This document shows, piece after piece, positions 20,383 through 30,228 of a stretch of DNA of 64,000 nucleotides. How positions within the stretch are numbered: position 1 is the first letter of the stretch; each line of letters begins with the position of its first letter. The notes below the pieces were generated by a model. The model was not told the origin of the DNA. It searched no databases and saw nothing but the letters and a program-made list of their open reading frames with translations. The DNA lies in assembly GCF_014646815.1 (NCBI RefSeq), contig NZ_BMNZ01000007.1, positions 149,564 through 213,563 of the forward strand, written 5' to 3'. The position numbers were made by a program, and so were the translations under genes. The DNA comes from Terrabacter tumescens. GTDB lineage: Bacteria; Actinomycetota; Actinomycetes; Actinomycetales; Dermatophilaceae.

Positions 20383-20487
20383 CACAGAAGGGAGCCATGT
20401 GGGGACGACTTCGCCCTTAGTTGGAGGCATCTAGGGGACGCTCTCCACGCGTGCGGCGTCCACCAGATCCTCGACAGCCGCGAGGCG

Positions 20488-20925
20488 TCAGACGAGGGCG
20501 CGCAGCGCGAGCAGATAGGACTGCAGGCCGAACCCGGCGATGGTGCCCGTCGCGACACCGGCGACCACCGAGGTGTGCCGGAACTCCTCGCGCGCAGCGG
20601 GGTTGGACAGGTGCACCTCGACGAGGCTGCGACCGCTCGTCGTCACGATCGCGCACGCGTCGCGGACGGCATACGAGTAGTGCGTGAAGGCGCCCGGGTT
20701 GAGCACGACGTCGGCACCCACGTCGACGGCCTCGTGCAGCCAGTCGATGAGCTCGCCCTCGTGGTTGGTCTGGCGGCAGTCGGCGACGAGGCCGAGGTCG
20801 CGGGCCTCGCGCTGCACCGCGGCGTGGACGTCGTCGAGCGTGTCGGAGCCGTAGACCTCCGGCTCTCGGGTGCCGAGACGGCCCAGGTTGGGGCCCGACA
20901 GGACGAAGACCGTGGGTGCCGTCAT
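20488..20925 (-). CDS. aroQ: 3-dehydroquinate dehydratase, type II
   Basis: Third step of the shikimate pathway. It is 145 residues, the type II length. Motifs: NLGRLGTREPEVYG with the catalytic Tyr at its end, QTNHEGELIDWLHEA, NPGAFTHYSYAVRDA, and VEVHLSN with the catalytic His in context. ATG at 20923-20925; it lies 10 bases after the aroB stop, in the same operon. Its downstream side borders IS110 copy 2, so the island begins right after it. Confidence 0.96.
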   Translation of the reverse strand: MTAPTVFVLSGPNLGRLGTREPEVYGSDTLDDVHAAVQREARDLGLVADCRQTNHEGELIDWLHEAVDVGADVVLNPGAFTHYSYAVRDACAIVTTSGRSLVEVHLSNPAAREEFRHTSVVAGVATGTIAGFGLQSYLLALRALV

Positions 20926-20935
20926 GGCGGCGAGT

Positions 20936-22063
20936 CTAGTGAGCCGCCGCGTCGGAGCGACGCGACACGAGGCCGTATGCCGCCTGGAGCAGCGTGTCGT
21001 CCGGGCCGGCGAGGCGGGTGGGCCGGGCGAGGCCGTCGAGCACGACGAAGCGCAGCGTCGAACCGCGCGACTTCTTGTCGCGCCGCATCGCCGTGAGCAG
21101 CTCGTCCCAGCGGCCGGCGGCATACGTCGTCGGCAGGCCGAGCGACTCGAGCACCGAGCGGTGCCGCGCGACGAGTGCATCGCCCTCGGGGCCGTTCAGG
21201 TGGCCGGTGAGGCGCGCGAGCTCGGCGACGTAGACCATCCCGACGCCGACGGCCTCGCCGTGGCGCCAGGTGTAGTGCTCGACCTGCTCGATGGCGTGGC
21301 CGAACGTGTGGCCGTAGTTGAGGATCTCGCGCAGCGAGCTTTCGCGCAGGTCGGCGGCGACGACGTCGGCCTTGACCCGCACGGCCCGCTCGATGAGCTC
21401 GCGCAGGTGCGGGTTCGCCGCGCTGCGCGCGACGGTCGGGTCCGCCGCGACCGAGGACTCCACCAGGTCGAGGATCACGGGATCGGCGATGAAGCCGCAC
21501 TTGACGACCTCGGCGAGCCCGGCGACGAGGTCCGCCTCCGGCAGGGTCGCGAGCACGTCGACGTCGCAGAGCACGCCCGCAGGCGGGTGGAAGGCACCGA
21601 CGAGGTTCTTGCCCTCCGCGGTGTTGATGCCGGTCTTGCCGCCCACGGCCGCGTCGACCATGCCGAGGAGCGTCGTCGGCACCTGGACGACGCGCACACC
21701 GCGCAGCCACGACGCGGCGACGAAGCCGGCGAGGTCGGTGACGGTGCCGCCGCCCACCCCGACGACGGCGTCGGTGCGAGTGAAGCCGGCGACGCCGAGC
21801 TGGGCCCACAGCGCGGCTGCGACCTCGGCGGTCTTGGCCGCCTCGGCGTCGGGCACCTCGGCGACGTGGACGGCATACCCCTTGGCCTCGAGCGCCGCGG
21901 TCACGCGCGTCGTCAGCTCGGGCAGCGTCGGCGGGTGCACGACGAGCACGCGCTCGACGTCGGAACCGAGCAGGTCGCCGACGCGGTCGAGCACACCCGA
22001 ACCGATGACGACGTCGTAGTCGTCACCGACCGAGACGATCGTGGGACTGTCGACCCCGCTCAC
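20936..22063 (-). CDS. aroB: 3-dehydroquinate synthase
   Basis: Converts DAHP to 3-dehydroquinate using NAD and a divalent metal. It is 375 residues. NAD-site motifs are VGVGGGTVTDLAGF and VPTTLLGMVDAAVGGKTGIN; metal ligands lie in AEVVKCGFI, NYGHTFGHAIE and WRHGEAV. GTG at 22061-22063 overlaps the aroK stop (GTGA). Three copies of the GGCATAC/GTATGCC word fall inside this gene. Confidence 0.97.
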   Translation of the reverse strand: MSGVDSPTIVSVGDDYDVVIGSGVLDRVGDLLGSDVERVLVVHPPTLPELTTRVTAALEAKGYAVHVAEVPDAEAAKTAEVAAALWAQLGVAGFTRTDAVVGVGGGTVTDLAGFVAASWLRGVRVVQVPTTLLGMVDAAVGGKTGINTAEGKNLVGAFHPPAGVLCDVDVLATLPEADLVAGLAEVVKCGFIADPVILDLVESSVAADPTVARSAANPHLRELIERAVRVKADVVAADLRESSLREILNYGHTFGHAIEQVEHYTWRHGEAVGVGMVYVAELARLTGHLNGPEGDALVARHRSVLESLGLPTTYAAGRWDELLTAMRRDKKSRGSTLRFVVLDGLARPTRLAGPDDTLLQAAYGLVSRRSDAAAH

Positions 22064-22587
22064 GCCCGGCTCGCCCCGAGCTCGGCGACGACGACGTCCA
22101 CGACCTCGGCCGGCGTGCGGCCCCCGGTGTCGACGCGCACCGTGGCCACGCGCTCGTAGGTGGGGCGGCGGTCGTTCATCATGCGCACCCACGACGCGCG
22201 CGGGTTGACCGACAGCAGGGGGCGAGAACGGTCGAAGCCGATGCGCTTGCTCGCGTCGGCGATGGCGACGTCGAGGAAGACGACCGCGTGGCCGGCGAGC
22301 GCGTCCTGGGTGAGCGGGTCCATGACCGCTCCCCCGCCGAGCGAGACGACACCCGACTCCTCGGCGAGCGCGCGGACTACCTCGGCCCGCTCGAGGTCGC
22401 GGAAGACCGACTCGCCGTCGTCGACGAAGATGTCGGAGATCGAGCGGCCCTGGGCCGCCTCGATCGCGGCGTCGACGTCGTGGAACGCCACGCCGAGCCG
22501 GGTCGCGAGCTCCTGCCCGACGGTCGTCTTGCCCGCACCGGGCGGACCGACGACGACCGCCACCGGTCGCGTGCTCGACTGGTTCAC
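22060..22587 (-). CDS. aroK: Shikimate kinase
   Basis: Phosphorylates shikimate at the 3-OH. It is 175 residues. P-loop [11 protein letters not shown] near residue 14, the shikimate-binding Asp in [18 protein letters not shown], the GGG loop in VSLGGGAVM, and lid Arg in RSRPLL. GTG at 22585-22587 overlaps the aroC stop, and its stop overlaps the aroB start. Confidence 0.97.
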   Translation of the reverse strand: MNQSSTRPVAVVVGPPGAGKTTVGQELATRLGVAFHDVDAAIEAAQGRSISDIFVDDGESVFRDLERAEVVRALAEESGVVSLGGGAVMDPLTQDALAGHAVVFLDVAIADASKRIGFDRSRPLLSVNPRASWVRMMNDRRPTYERVATVRVDTGGRTPAEVVDVVVAELGASRA

Positions 22588-23804
22588 CACGTGCGCAGCC
22601 CCTTCCGGATGCCGTCGAGGTATGCCGTGTGGTTGCGTGCGGTCTCCGTGACCGAGTCGCCGCCGAACTTCTCCAGACAGGACGCGGCGAGGACGAGCGC
22701 GACCATCGCCTCGGCGACGACGCCGGCCGCCGGCACCGCGCACACGTCGGAGCGCTGGTGGATGGCGGTCGCGGCCTCGCCCGTGGCGACGTCGACCGTC
22801 GAGAGGGCGCGCGGCACGGTGCTGATCGGCTTCATCGCTGCGCGGACGCGCAGCACCTGTCCGGTCGACATGCCGCCCTCGGTGCCGCCGGCGCGGCCGG
22901 TGCGGCGGGTGATGACGCCGTCGGTCATCTCCATCTCGTCGTGCGCCTCGGAGCCACGGCGGCGGGCGGTCTCGAAGCCGTCGCCGACCTCGACGCCCTT
23001 GATCGCCTGGATGCTCATGAGCGCCTGCGCGAGCTGGCCGTCGAGCTTGCGGTCCCAGTGGACGTGCGAGCCCAGGCCCGGCGGCACGCCGTAGGCGAGG
23101 ACCTCGACGACGCCGCCGAGGGTGTCGCCGTCCTTCTTGGCCGCGTCGACCTCGGCGACCATGGCGGCCGACCCCTCGGGGTCGAAGGCGCGCACCGGGT
23201 CGGCGTCGAGGCGCTCGACGTCGTCGGGTGTGGGCAGCGCGGCGCCGGCGGGCACCCCGGCCGTGCCGATCGAGACGGTGTGCGAGACGAGGCGGATGCC
23301 GTAGGACTGCTCGAGGAAGCGGGCCGCGATCTCGCCGAGGGCGACACGGGCAGCGGTCTCGCGGGCCGAGGCGCGCTCGAGCACCGGCCGGGCGTCCTCG
23401 TGGCCGTACTTCTGCATGCCGACGAGGTCGGCGTGGCCCGGCCGCGGGCGGGTCAGCGGCTTGTTGCGCGCGACCTCCTTCTCCGCGTTGACGTCGTCGG
23501 ACGCGGCATACGCCTCGTCGCTGACGGCCTCGGGGCTCATCACGGTCGTCCACTTCGGCCACTCGCTGTTGCCGATGCGCACGGCGATGGGCGAGCCCAG
23601 CGTGCGCCCGTGGCGCAGGCCGCCGAGGAACTCGACCTCGTCCTGCTCGAACTTCATCCGCGCACCGCGCCCGTGGCCGAGGCGCCGACGCGAGAGGGCG
23701 GCCTGCAGGTCCTTCGCGCCGACCTCGACCCCCGCGGGAAGACCCTCGATCATGGCGACGAGTGCGGGCCCGTGCGACTCACCGGCCGTCAACCAACGCA
23801 ACAT
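22584..23804 (-). CDS. aroC: Chorismate synthase
   Basis: FMN-dependent elimination of EPSP to chorismate, the last shared aromatic step. It is 406 residues. Signatures: [38 protein letters not shown] (second PROSITE-like region) and the C-terminal [18 protein letters not shown] at 23802-23804. The 86-base gap to the gene upstream is the widest in this cluster, so a second promoter is possible there. Confidence 0.97.
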   Translation of the reverse strand: MLRWLTAGESHGPALVAMIEGLPAGVEVGAKDLQAALSRRRLGHGRGARMKFEQDEVEFLGGLRHGRTLGSPIAVRIGNSEWPKWTTVMSPEAVSDEAYAASDDVNAEKEVARNKPLTRPRPGHADLVGMQKYGHEDARPVLERASARETAARVALGEIAARFLEQSYGIRLVSHTVSIGTAGVPAGAALPTPDDVERLDADPVRAFDPEGSAAMVAEVDAAKKDGDTLGGVVEVLAYGVPPGLGSHVHWDRKLDGQLAQALMSIQAIKGVEVGDGFETARRRGSEAHDEMEMTDGVITRRTGRAGGTEGGMSTGQVLRVRAAMKPISTVPRALSTVDVATGEAATAIHQRSDVCAVPAAGVVAEAMVALVLAASCLEKFGGDSVTETARNHTAYLDGIRKGLRTW

Positions 23805-23890
23805 GCCCCGATCCTCCCACGGGCCCGCGCGCCGGCTACGCGGCGCCCGCTCCGCGGGACCGCCGTGCCTCCTGTGCCCCGCCGAACCCG

Positions 23891-24592
23891 TCAGAACAGC
23901 GGGCGAACCTGCACCACGAGGGAGATGAGCAGGCCGAGCAGCATCCACGGTCCGAAGGCGATGTCGTCCTTGCGGGAGCCGCGGCGCAGGACGAGGCGGG
24001 CCAGCCCGTAGACCCCGGACAGGATGAACGCGGCATACGACGCCACGAGGGTCGTCGACACGCTGACGTAGCCCGTGGCCAGCCCGACGAGCCCCGCGAG
24101 CGTCACGTCGCCGTAGCCGAAGCCGCTGCCGAGCAGCGCCGCGACGAGCGCGAGCACGAAGTAGATCGCCCAGAGCACGGCGCCGGCGATCGCCGCCCGG
24201 CGCAGCGCCTCCCAGTCCCCCGACGCGAGCGACGCGAGCGCGAGCTGGGCGACGAGAAGGGGGTATGCCGGTCGTGTCAGTCCCCGGGGCAGCCGGTGCA
24301 CGTCCGCGTCGATCCACGCGAGCGCCACCGCGACGAAGGCGAAGGCGAGGTAGGCCGGGCTCAGCGCCCACTCCGACAGGGGACCGAAGCGCCACGCCAG
24401 CAGCCCCCACAGGAGGGCCAGCGCGACGGGGACGACGCGCGAGGACACCCGGGGGTGCGGACCGGTCTCGTCGTCGAGGCGGTAGCCGCCGGTCGCGAGA
24501 CGCCGGCGGAGCACCTCTCCGACGCCCGCCCCGGCGACGGCGAGCAGCGCGACGAACCACCACGGCGTGGCGGGGAAGGTCGCCCAGGTCAT
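23891..24592 (-). CDS. A24 prepilin peptidase-like membrane protease
   Basis: 233 residues with about seven or eight membrane segments. The aspartyl protease pair is present: [13 protein letters not shown] and [12 protein letters not shown] (GxGxGD-type second Asp). It lacks the N-terminal methyltransferase domain with its Cys motifs, so it is the peptidase-only form. It probably processes type IV or Tad pilin-like leaders, but no pilin genes lie in this window. ATG at 24590-24592 overlaps the aroE stop (ATGA). Confidence 0.88.
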   Translation of the reverse strand: MTWATFPATPWWFVALLAVAGAGVGEVLRRRLATGGYRLDDETGPHPRVSSRVVPVALALLWGLLAWRFGPLSEWALSPAYLAFAFVAVALAWIDADVHRLPRGLTRPAYPLLVAQLALASLASGDWEALRRAAIAGAVLWAIYFVLALVAALLGSGFGYGDVTLAGLVGLATGYVSVSTTLVASYAAFILSGVYGLARLVLRRGSRKDDIAFGPWMLLGLLISLVVQVRPLF

Positions 24593-25431
24593 GAGGGCGT
24601 CGGGAGCGGCGTGCCCCACTCGGGGTCGACGAGGGCGGCGAGAGCCGTGGCCATCGCGTCGAGCGGGGCGGGTCTGCCGGTCATGAGGGTCACCTGGGCC
24701 GCGGCCTGGTGCAACAGCATGTCCGTGCCGGCGGCGAGCGTCCACCCGCACGCGCGGGCGCGGCGCTGCAGCGGCGTGGGTCCGTGGCCGTAGACGACGT
24801 CGAGCACCGTGAGGGGGCTCTCGTCGCGGTCGGTGACGGGGAAGGCGTCGAGGCCGGGCACCGCCTCGGGTGGCACGGTGCTGATGACGACGTCCGCGAG
24901 GGGCCAGTCGCCCAGGGCGACGGCGTCAACGACGAGCCCGGCCCGCTCGGCCTGCTCGACCGTCTCGGGCCTGGGCCGGTCACGCACCATGAAGGTCACC
25001 CGCCGCGTGCCCGAGGCGGCGAGCGCGGCGACGGCCGAGCGGGCCGTGGCCCCGCTGCCGATGACGAGCGCGTGGGTCGTGTCGACGCACCCGGCCACGA
25101 GCAGCGCCGCCTCGATGCCGTGGATGTCGGTGTTGTGGGCGTGCCAGCCGGCCGGGGTGGCCACGAGGGTGTTGGCCGAGCCGGTGTCGCGTGCGGTCGC
25201 GTCGACGACGCTCGCCGCCGTGAGCGCCACCTCCTTGAGGGGCATCGTCAGCGACAGTCCGCGCCAGGTGTCGTCGAGCCCGGCGAGGGCGTCCGGGAAC
25301 GCTGCCACGTCGACCTCGCGCCGATCGTAGGTCCAGGTGCGCAGCCCGAGGGCCGCGTAGGCAGCGCGGTGCAGCACGGGCGAGAGCGAGTGCCCGATCG
25401 GGCTGCCCCACACCGCACAGTGCCGGGGCAT
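24589..25431 (-). CDS. aroE: Shikimate dehydrogenase
   Basis: NADPH-dependent reduction of 3-dehydroshikimate. It is 280 residues. Substrate motif [13 protein letters not shown] at the start; LTMPLKE carries the catalytic Lys; [17 protein letters not shown] holds the Asp partner; [11 protein letters not shown] is the nucleotide loop (GSGATAR instead of GAGGAxR). ATG at 25429-25431; mltG ends 14 bases upstream. Confidence 0.95.
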   Translation of the reverse strand: MPRHCAVWGSPIGHSLSPVLHRAAYAALGLRTWTYDRREVDVAAFPDALAGLDDTWRGLSLTMPLKEVALTAASVVDATARDTGSANTLVATPAGWHAHNTDIHGIEAALLVAGCVDTTHALVIGSGATARSAVAALAASGTRRVTFMVRDRPRPETVEQAERAGLVVDAVALGDWPLADVVISTVPPEAVPGLDAFPVTDRDESPLTVLDVVYGHGPTPLQRRARACGWTLAAGTDMLLHQAAAQVTLMTGRPAPLDAMATALAALVDPEWGTPLPTPS

Positions 25432-25445
25432 CGCGCTCCCCTCGC

Positions 25446-26699
25446 TCAGCACTTGCCCTTGTTGTCGGCGCACCACTTCTGGAACTGCGCCACGTTGCGC
25501 TGGTGCTCCTCGTAGGTGGCCGCGAACTTCGTCTCGCCCGTGTCGAGGTTCACCGTGACGAAGTACAGCCACGGCCCGGCGACGGGGTTGGCGGCCGCCT
25601 GCAGGGCGCTCTCGCCGGGGTTGGAGATCGGTCCCGGCGGCAGGCCCTGGAAGCGACGGGTGTTGTACGGGTTGTTGCTCTCGAGCATCTGCTGCGTGGG
25701 CACGCCGCGCTTCTTGAAGATGTAGTTGACCGTCGAGTCGAACCCGAGCGACATCTTCTTGGCGAGACGGTTCTCGACGACACGGGCGACCCGCGAGCGG
25801 TCGGTCTCGTTCTGGGCCTCACCCTCGACGAGGCTCGCGACGGTCACGACGCGCTCCATCCGGTCCGGCGCGATGCCGAGCGCGTCGAGTCGCTTCGTCG
25901 ACTCCGCCACCATCTCCTTCAGCTGGTCGAGCGCCGTCGCCGTGGGCCCGAACTCGTAGCTCGCCGGGAAGAGGTAGCCCTCGATGTTGCCCTTGGCCGA
26001 CGGCGGCAGGCCCAGCTCGTCGACCTGCTTGGCCGCGGCGGCGTACTGGGCCACGGGGATGCCGGAGGACTTCGAGAGCTTGGCGTAGATCTCGTCGGCC
26101 CACAGGCCCTCGGGGATCACGACGCGGGTGATCAGGCGGTTCTTGGGGTCGACGAGGATGGCGAGCGCGTCGGCCGCCTTCATCTGCTTCTTCATCGTGT
26201 AGATGCCCGGCTGGATGCCGGCGCTCTTCGGGTCGTTGTTGGCCGCCTCGATGAAGGCCTTGCTCGACTTGACGACATCCTCGTCGGCGAGGGTCTTGGC
26301 GATCGCCGTGCCGCCCGACCCGCGGTCGATGGTCACGCGGACCTCGCCCGTGCCGGGGCCCGGGTAGTCGTTGGACTCGAGGAAGCCCTCGACGACGGGG
26401 CGCAGGGCCTTGTAGGCGACCGCGACTCCCCCACCGATGACGGCGAGCGCGAGAACGATGACGACGAGCCGGCGGAAAACCGAGGGCTTGCCACGCGGCG
26501 CGCCACCGGCCGCGGCCTTGGCCCCGCGGCGCTTGCCACGCTTGCGCTCCGCGAGCTCACGCTCGCGCATCTCGCGCCGGCTCAGCGGAGGCGTCGCACC
26601 CGGGTGGGCGTCGGGGGCGTGGCTGCCGTCGAGGTGGTCGACACCGTCGACGGTGTCCTCGTGGTCACCGAAGATCGATGACTCGAGATGGTCCTTCAT
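25446..26699 (-). CDS. mltG: Endolytic murein transglycosylase MltG
   Basis: Cleaves nascent glycan strands near the membrane. It is 417 residues: a charged cytoplasmic N-terminus (1-75), one membrane helix (VVIVLALAVIGGGVAVAY), a LysM-like region, then the YceG domain with the catalytic Glu in ASLVEGEAQ and NNPYNTRRFQGLPPGPI. The C-terminal KWCADNKGKC has two Cys. ATG overlaps the ruvX stop (ATGA). The order alaS-ruvX-mltG-aroE is common in actinobacteria. Confidence 0.96.
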   Translation of the reverse strand: MKDHLESSIFGDHEDTVDGVDHLDGSHAPDAHPGATPPLSRREMRERELAERKRGKRRGAKAAAGGAPRGKPSVFRRLVVIVLALAVIGGGVAVAYKALRPVVEGFLESNDYPGPGTGEVRVTIDRGSGGTAIAKTLADEDVVKSSKAFIEAANNDPKSAGIQPGIYTMKKQMKAADALAILVDPKNRLITRVVIPEGLWADEIYAKLSKSSGIPVAQYAAAAKQVDELGLPPSAKGNIEGYLFPASYEFGPTATALDQLKEMVAESTKRLDALGIAPDRMERVVTVASLVEGEAQNETDRSRVARVVENRLAKKMSLGFDSTVNYIFKKRGVPTQQMLESNNPYNTRRFQGLPPGPISNPGESALQAAANPVAGPWLYFVTVNLDTGETKFAATYEEHQRNVAQFQKWCADNKGKC

Positions 26700-27202
26700 C
26701 GACGACGTTCCTTCTTCCGTTTGCCCCCCGGCGTGACGGTCTCCCCCGGTGGGCGGCCCGACAGCGACTCGGTGTCGAGGGCCGACTGCAGGATGAGTAC
26801 TGCAGCGGCCTGGTCGACAACGGCTCGTTGCCCCCGGCCCGGGACGCCACTGTCGCGTAGTCTGCGGTGCGCGTCCACGGTGGTCAAGCGTTCGTCGACC
26901 ATCCGCACCCCTACCGTACCCAGTCGCCCCGCGAGCCGACCGGCGTAGTCGCGCGCGATGCGCGCCGCCTCGCCCTCCTCGCCGGACAGCAGGCGCGGCA
27001 GACCCACGACGACCTCGATCGCCGAGAGCTCGTGCGCGAGCGCGACGATCGCCTCGACGTCGCTGTCACCCTCGACGTCCCGGGGCAGGGTGCGCACGGG
27101 GTGGGCGAACACCCCCGAGGCGTCCGACGCGGCGACGCCGACGCGGGCGTTGCCCACGTCGACGCCGATGCGTGCCCCGGTCCGGGAGCGAGGGTCGGTC
27201 AA
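26696..27202 (-). CDS. ruvX: RuvX/YqgF-family RNase H-like protein
   Basis: 168 residues. RNase H fold: GVDVGNARVGVAASD (first Asp), VVGLPRLLSG, VRMVDERLTTVDA (Glu) and VDQAAAVLILQ (last Asp). Members are linked to 16S rRNA maturation or Holliday junction processing. The start is a TTG at 27200-27202, two bases after the alaS stop. The lysine/arginine-rich tail GGKRKKERRR is unusual but common in high-GC homologues. Confidence 0.92.
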   Translation of the reverse strand: MTDPRSRTGARIGVDVGNARVGVAASDASGVFAHPVRTLPRDVEGDSDVEAIVALAHELSAIEVVVGLPRLLSGEEGEAARIARDYAGRLAGRLGTVGVRMVDERLTTVDAHRRLRDSGVPGRGQRAVVDQAAAVLILQSALDTESLSGRPPGETVTPGGKRKKERRR

Positions 27203-27204
27203 GG

Positions 27205-29877
27205 TCAGGCGCCCCGGTTGCGCAGCTGGTCCTCGACGACGCCGAGCGCCGCCGAGACCCGCGCCGGGTCGGTCCCGCCACCCTGGGCGAGGTCGTCCTT
27301 GCCGCCACCACCGCCGCCCAGCGCCTGGGCCGCCAGCTTGACGAAGGCCCCGGCCTTGAGACCGGCCTCACGCGCCCGCTCGTTCGTCGCGACGATGACG
27401 ACGGGACGTCCGCCGGCCACCGACGCCATGGAGACGAGCGCCGGACGGTCGTTGCCGAGGCGACCGCGCACGTCCGTGACGAGCTTGCGCAGGTCGTCGC
27501 CCGCGACGCCGTCGCCAGCGTCGTGGCTCACGAAGGTCACACCGCCGATGTCGCGGGCCGACTGCACGAGACCCGAGGCCGCACCGAGCACCTGGCTCTG
27601 GCGGACGGCGGCGATCTCCTTCTCGGCGTCACGCAGGCGACCGAGGATCGCCGCGATGCGGTCGGGCAGCTCGTCACGTCGCACACCGAGGGTGTCGGTG
27701 AGCTGGCTGACGATCGTGGCCTCGCGCGCGAGGTGGGTGTAGGCGTCGGCGCCCACGAGCGCCTCGACGCGGCGCACGCCCGAGCCGATCGAGCTCTCGC
27801 CGAGCAGCTTGACGACCCCGATCTGGCCGACGCGCGGGGTGTGCGTGCCGACGCAGAGCTCGCGCGACCACTCGCCGATGGAGACGACGCGCACCCGCTC
27901 GCCGTACTTCTCGCCGAAGAGCGCCATGGCGCCGAGCTTCTTGGCGGCGTCGATGTTCATGATGTCCGCGGTCACCGGCAGGTCGTCGAGGAGCACGGCG
28001 TTGATCCGGCCCTCGATCTCGCCCATCGCCGCGGCGGGGACCGCCTGGAGGGACTTGAAGTCGAAGCGCAGCCGGCCGGGAGAGTTCTCCGAGCCCGCCT
28101 GCGTCGCGGTATCGCCGAGCTCGTCCCGGAGGGCCTGGTGGACCATGTGGGTCGCCGTGTGCGCGCGCGAGATGGAGCGCCGGCGCACGACGTCGACCTC
28201 CGCCTCGGCGTCCTCGCCGACCCCGGCCTCGCCCTCGAGCACCGTCGCGCGGTGCACGACGAGGCCGGTGATCGGGCGCTGCACGTCGGTGACCTCGAGG
28301 AGGGCACCGTTGGCCAGGCGGATGCGGCCGTGGTCGGCCTGCTGGCCACCGGACTCGGCGTAGAGCGGGGTGCGGTCGAGGACGATCTCGACCTCGTCCC
28401 CCACAGCGACACGGTCGACGACCAGGCCGTCGCGGATCAGGCCACGGATGCGCGTGTCGGTCAGGGTCTGGTCGTAGCCGGTGAACTCGACGTCGCGCCC
28501 GAGCGTGTCGGACAGCTGCCGGTAGACGCTCGTGTCGCCGTGCGCCGACTTCTTCGCGCGCGCGTCGGCCTTGGCCCGGTCGCGCTGCTCGCCCATGAGC
28601 CGGCGGAAGCCGGTCTCGTCGACCTGAAGGCCCTGCTCCGCCGCCATCTCGAGCGTCAGGTCGATCGGGAAGCCGTACGTGTCGTGCAGCGCGAACGCCT
28701 CGGCGCCGCCGAGGGTCGTCGCCCCGGAGGACTTGGCCCGCGCCACCGCGGTGTCGAGGATCGTCGTGCCGGAGCTGAGGGTGCGCCGGAAGGCCTCCTC
28801 CTCGGCATAGGCGACCTGGCTGATCCGCTGGAAGTCGGTCTCGAGCTCGGGGTAGGACGCCTTCATCCGCTCCATGCTGACGGGCAGCAGCTGCTCGAGG
28901 GTGGGCGCGTCGACGCCGAGCAGTCGCATCGAGCGCACGGCACGGCGCAGCAGGCGGCGCAGCACGTAGCCGCGGCCCTCGTTGCCGGGGGTCACGCCGT
29001 CACCGATGAGCATGAGCGAGGAGCGCACGTGGTCGGCCACGACACGGAAGCGGACGTCGTCGTCGTGGTCGGAGCCGTAGCGACGGCCCGAGAGGTCCTC
29101 CGCCGCCGCGATGACCGGGAAGACCTCGTCGGTCTCGTAGATGTTGTCGACGCCCTGGAGCAGGAACGCCACGCGCTCGAGGCCCATGCCGGTGTCGATG
29201 TTGCGCTTGGGCAGGTCTCCGACGATGTCGAAGTCCTCCTTGGAGCGGACGTTCTCGAGCTCGTACTGCATGAAGACGAGGTTCCAGAACTCGAGGTAGC
29301 GGTCGCCCGCCTCCCAGTCGCCGTCGGCACCGAACTCGGGTCCGCGGTCGAGGAGGATCTCGGAGCAGGGCCCGCCGGGGCCGGCGACGCCCATGTTCCA
29401 GTAGTTGTCCTTGCGGCCCAGGCGCACGATGCGGTCGTCGGACAGCCCGGCGACCTTCTTCCACAGCGCGATCGCCTCGTCGTCCTCGTGGTAGACGGAC
29501 GCGTAGAGGTCCTTCTCGTCGAAGCCGAGGCCGCCCTCGGACTGGCTGCGCGTGATGAGCTCCCACGCGAGCTGGATGGCGCCTTCCTTGAAGTAGTCGC
29601 CGAAGCTGAAGTTGCCGTTCATCTGGAAGAAGGTGCCGTGGCGGGTCGTCTTGCCGACCTCTTCGATGTCGAGGGTGCGCACGCACTTCTGCACGCTCGT
29701 GGCGCGGCTGAACGGCGGGGTCTCCTGACCGAGGAAGTACGGCTTGAACGGGACCATGCCGGCGTTGACGAACAGCAGGTTGGGGTCCTCGTGCACGAGC
29801 GGGGCGCTCGGCACGACGGTGTGGCCCTGGCTGCCGAAGTACGAGAGCCAGCGACGCCTGATCTCAGCGGTTTCCAT
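27205..29877 (-). CDS. alaS: Alanyl-tRNA synthetase
   Basis: 890 residues, full length. The class II core begins [20 protein letters not shown]. The editing domain shows [11 protein letters not shown] and the zinc/editing Cys-His in [13 protein letters not shown]. The C-Ala domain ends in a glycine-rich [14 protein letters not shown]. It heads the alaS-ruvX-mltG-aroE run. The leader (29878 onward) carries strong stem-loops (separate entry). Confidence 0.98.
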   Translation of the reverse strand: METAEIRRRWLSYFGSQGHTVVPSAPLVHEDPNLLFVNAGMVPFKPYFLGQETPPFSRATSVQKCVRTLDIEEVGKTTRHGTFFQMNGNFSFGDYFKEGAIQLAWELITRSQSEGGLGFDEKDLYASVYHEDDEAIALWKKVAGLSDDRIVRLGRKDNYWNMGVAGPGGPCSEILLDRGPEFGADGDWEAGDRYLEFWNLVFMQYELENVRSKEDFDIVGDLPKRNIDTGMGLERVAFLLQGVDNIYETDEVFPVIAAAEDLSGRRYGSDHDDDVRFRVVADHVRSSLMLIGDGVTPGNEGRGYVLRRLLRRAVRSMRLLGVDAPTLEQLLPVSMERMKASYPELETDFQRISQVAYAEEEAFRRTLSSGTTILDTAVARAKSSGATTLGGAEAFALHDTYGFPIDLTLEMAAEQGLQVDETGFRRLMGEQRDRAKADARAKKSAHGDTSVYRQLSDTLGRDVEFTGYDQTLTDTRIRGLIRDGLVVDRVAVGDEVEIVLDRTPLYAESGGQQADHGRIRLANGALLEVTDVQRPITGLVVHRATVLEGEAGVGEDAEAEVDVVRRRSISRAHTATHMVHQALRDELGDTATQAGSENSPGRLRFDFKSLQAVPAAAMGEIEGRINAVLLDDLPVTADIMNIDAAKKLGAMALFGEKYGERVRVVSIGEWSRELCVGTHTPRVGQIGVVKLLGESSIGSGVRRVEALVGADAYTHLAREATIVSQLTDTLGVRRDELPDRIAAILGRLRDAEKEIAAVRQSQVLGAASGLVQSARDIGGVTFVSHDAGDGVAGDDLRKLVTDVRGRLGNDRPALVSMASVAGGRPVVIVATNERAREAGLKAGAFVKLAAQALGGGGGGKDDLAQGGGTDPARVSAALGVVEDQLRNRGA

Positions 29878-29913
29878 GATGCGTCCTTGCGGTGGTCGAC
29901 GGGTGTGGTCTGC

Positions 29914-29998
29914 GGGAGGCCCGTCTCCCGTGGTTGAGGGGTGGACGGGCAGGCGGGGCGGGGTCAGCCCTGCGCCTCACTGGGGCGCGACTGACCCC
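29914..29998 (-). promoter_or_regulatory. Structured leader upstream of alaS
   Basis: On the minus strand a perfect 8-bp stem pairs 29998-29991 with 29967-29960 (GGGGTCAG/CTGACCCC) and encloses a second 5-bp stem (GCGCC/GGCGC). A smaller stem, GGGAG/CTCCC, at 29929-29914 follows. I see no T-box specifier or AGGGUGGNACC motif. The 351 bases between the opp genes and alaS contain this, the opp terminator, and nothing else I can support. Confidence 0.45.
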
Positions 29999-30162
29999 CG
30001 GGGGGCTCGCCTCGCCGGCTGCAGGCCGTCGACACGGCTGCGCCTGGGTCCCTTCTGGGCCACGTTCATCGTCCTTCGGTCGTCGGCGCACGCTCACGCC
30101 CAGGTGGTTCAACCCTAACGGACCTCGCGAGCCCCGTCCCACCACCTTTGCCCGGGTATGCC

Positions 30163-30197
30163 GCTGGGCCGGCTCCCGCACGGGGAGCCGGCCCAGC
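30163..30197 (-). terminator. Terminator of the opp operon
   Basis: A perfect 15-bp stem GCTGGGCCGGCTCCC / GGGAGCCGGCCCAGC around GCACG, 31 bases past the oppF stop. No T-run. Strength suggests it ends the operon and insulates alaS signals on the other side. Confidence 0.85.
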
Positions 30198-30228
30198 CGC
30201 ACACATGGTCCTGCGGACGAGGCGACCG

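Larger units (their letters stand above)
18969..20395 (+). mobile_element. IS110-family insertion sequence, copy 2
   Basis: About 1.43 kb. Left core GC is at 18967-18968, followed by TACTT; right end AGAAGGGA (20386-20393) precedes core GC (20394-20395). It is clearly related to the element at 13410-14852 but diverged, so the two are not simple duplicates. The 347 bases between 18848 and 19194 hold only its left end and flank. Confidence 0.8.

Noticed and set aside
13410..20395. Composite transposon bounded by the two IS110 elements
   Set aside because: The elements are too diverged, have different guides, and IS110 elements are not known to move by paired ends.
9690..20490. tRNA gene or att sites at the island borders
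   Set aside because: I saw no tRNA-like sequence and no convincing direct repeats at the borders.
27172..29937. 921-codon open frame opposite alaS
   Set aside because: Shadow of alaS on the other strand; no domain or start context.
29878..30162. T-box riboswitch before alaS
   Set aside because: No AGGGUGGNACC antiterminator motif or recognisable specifier loop.
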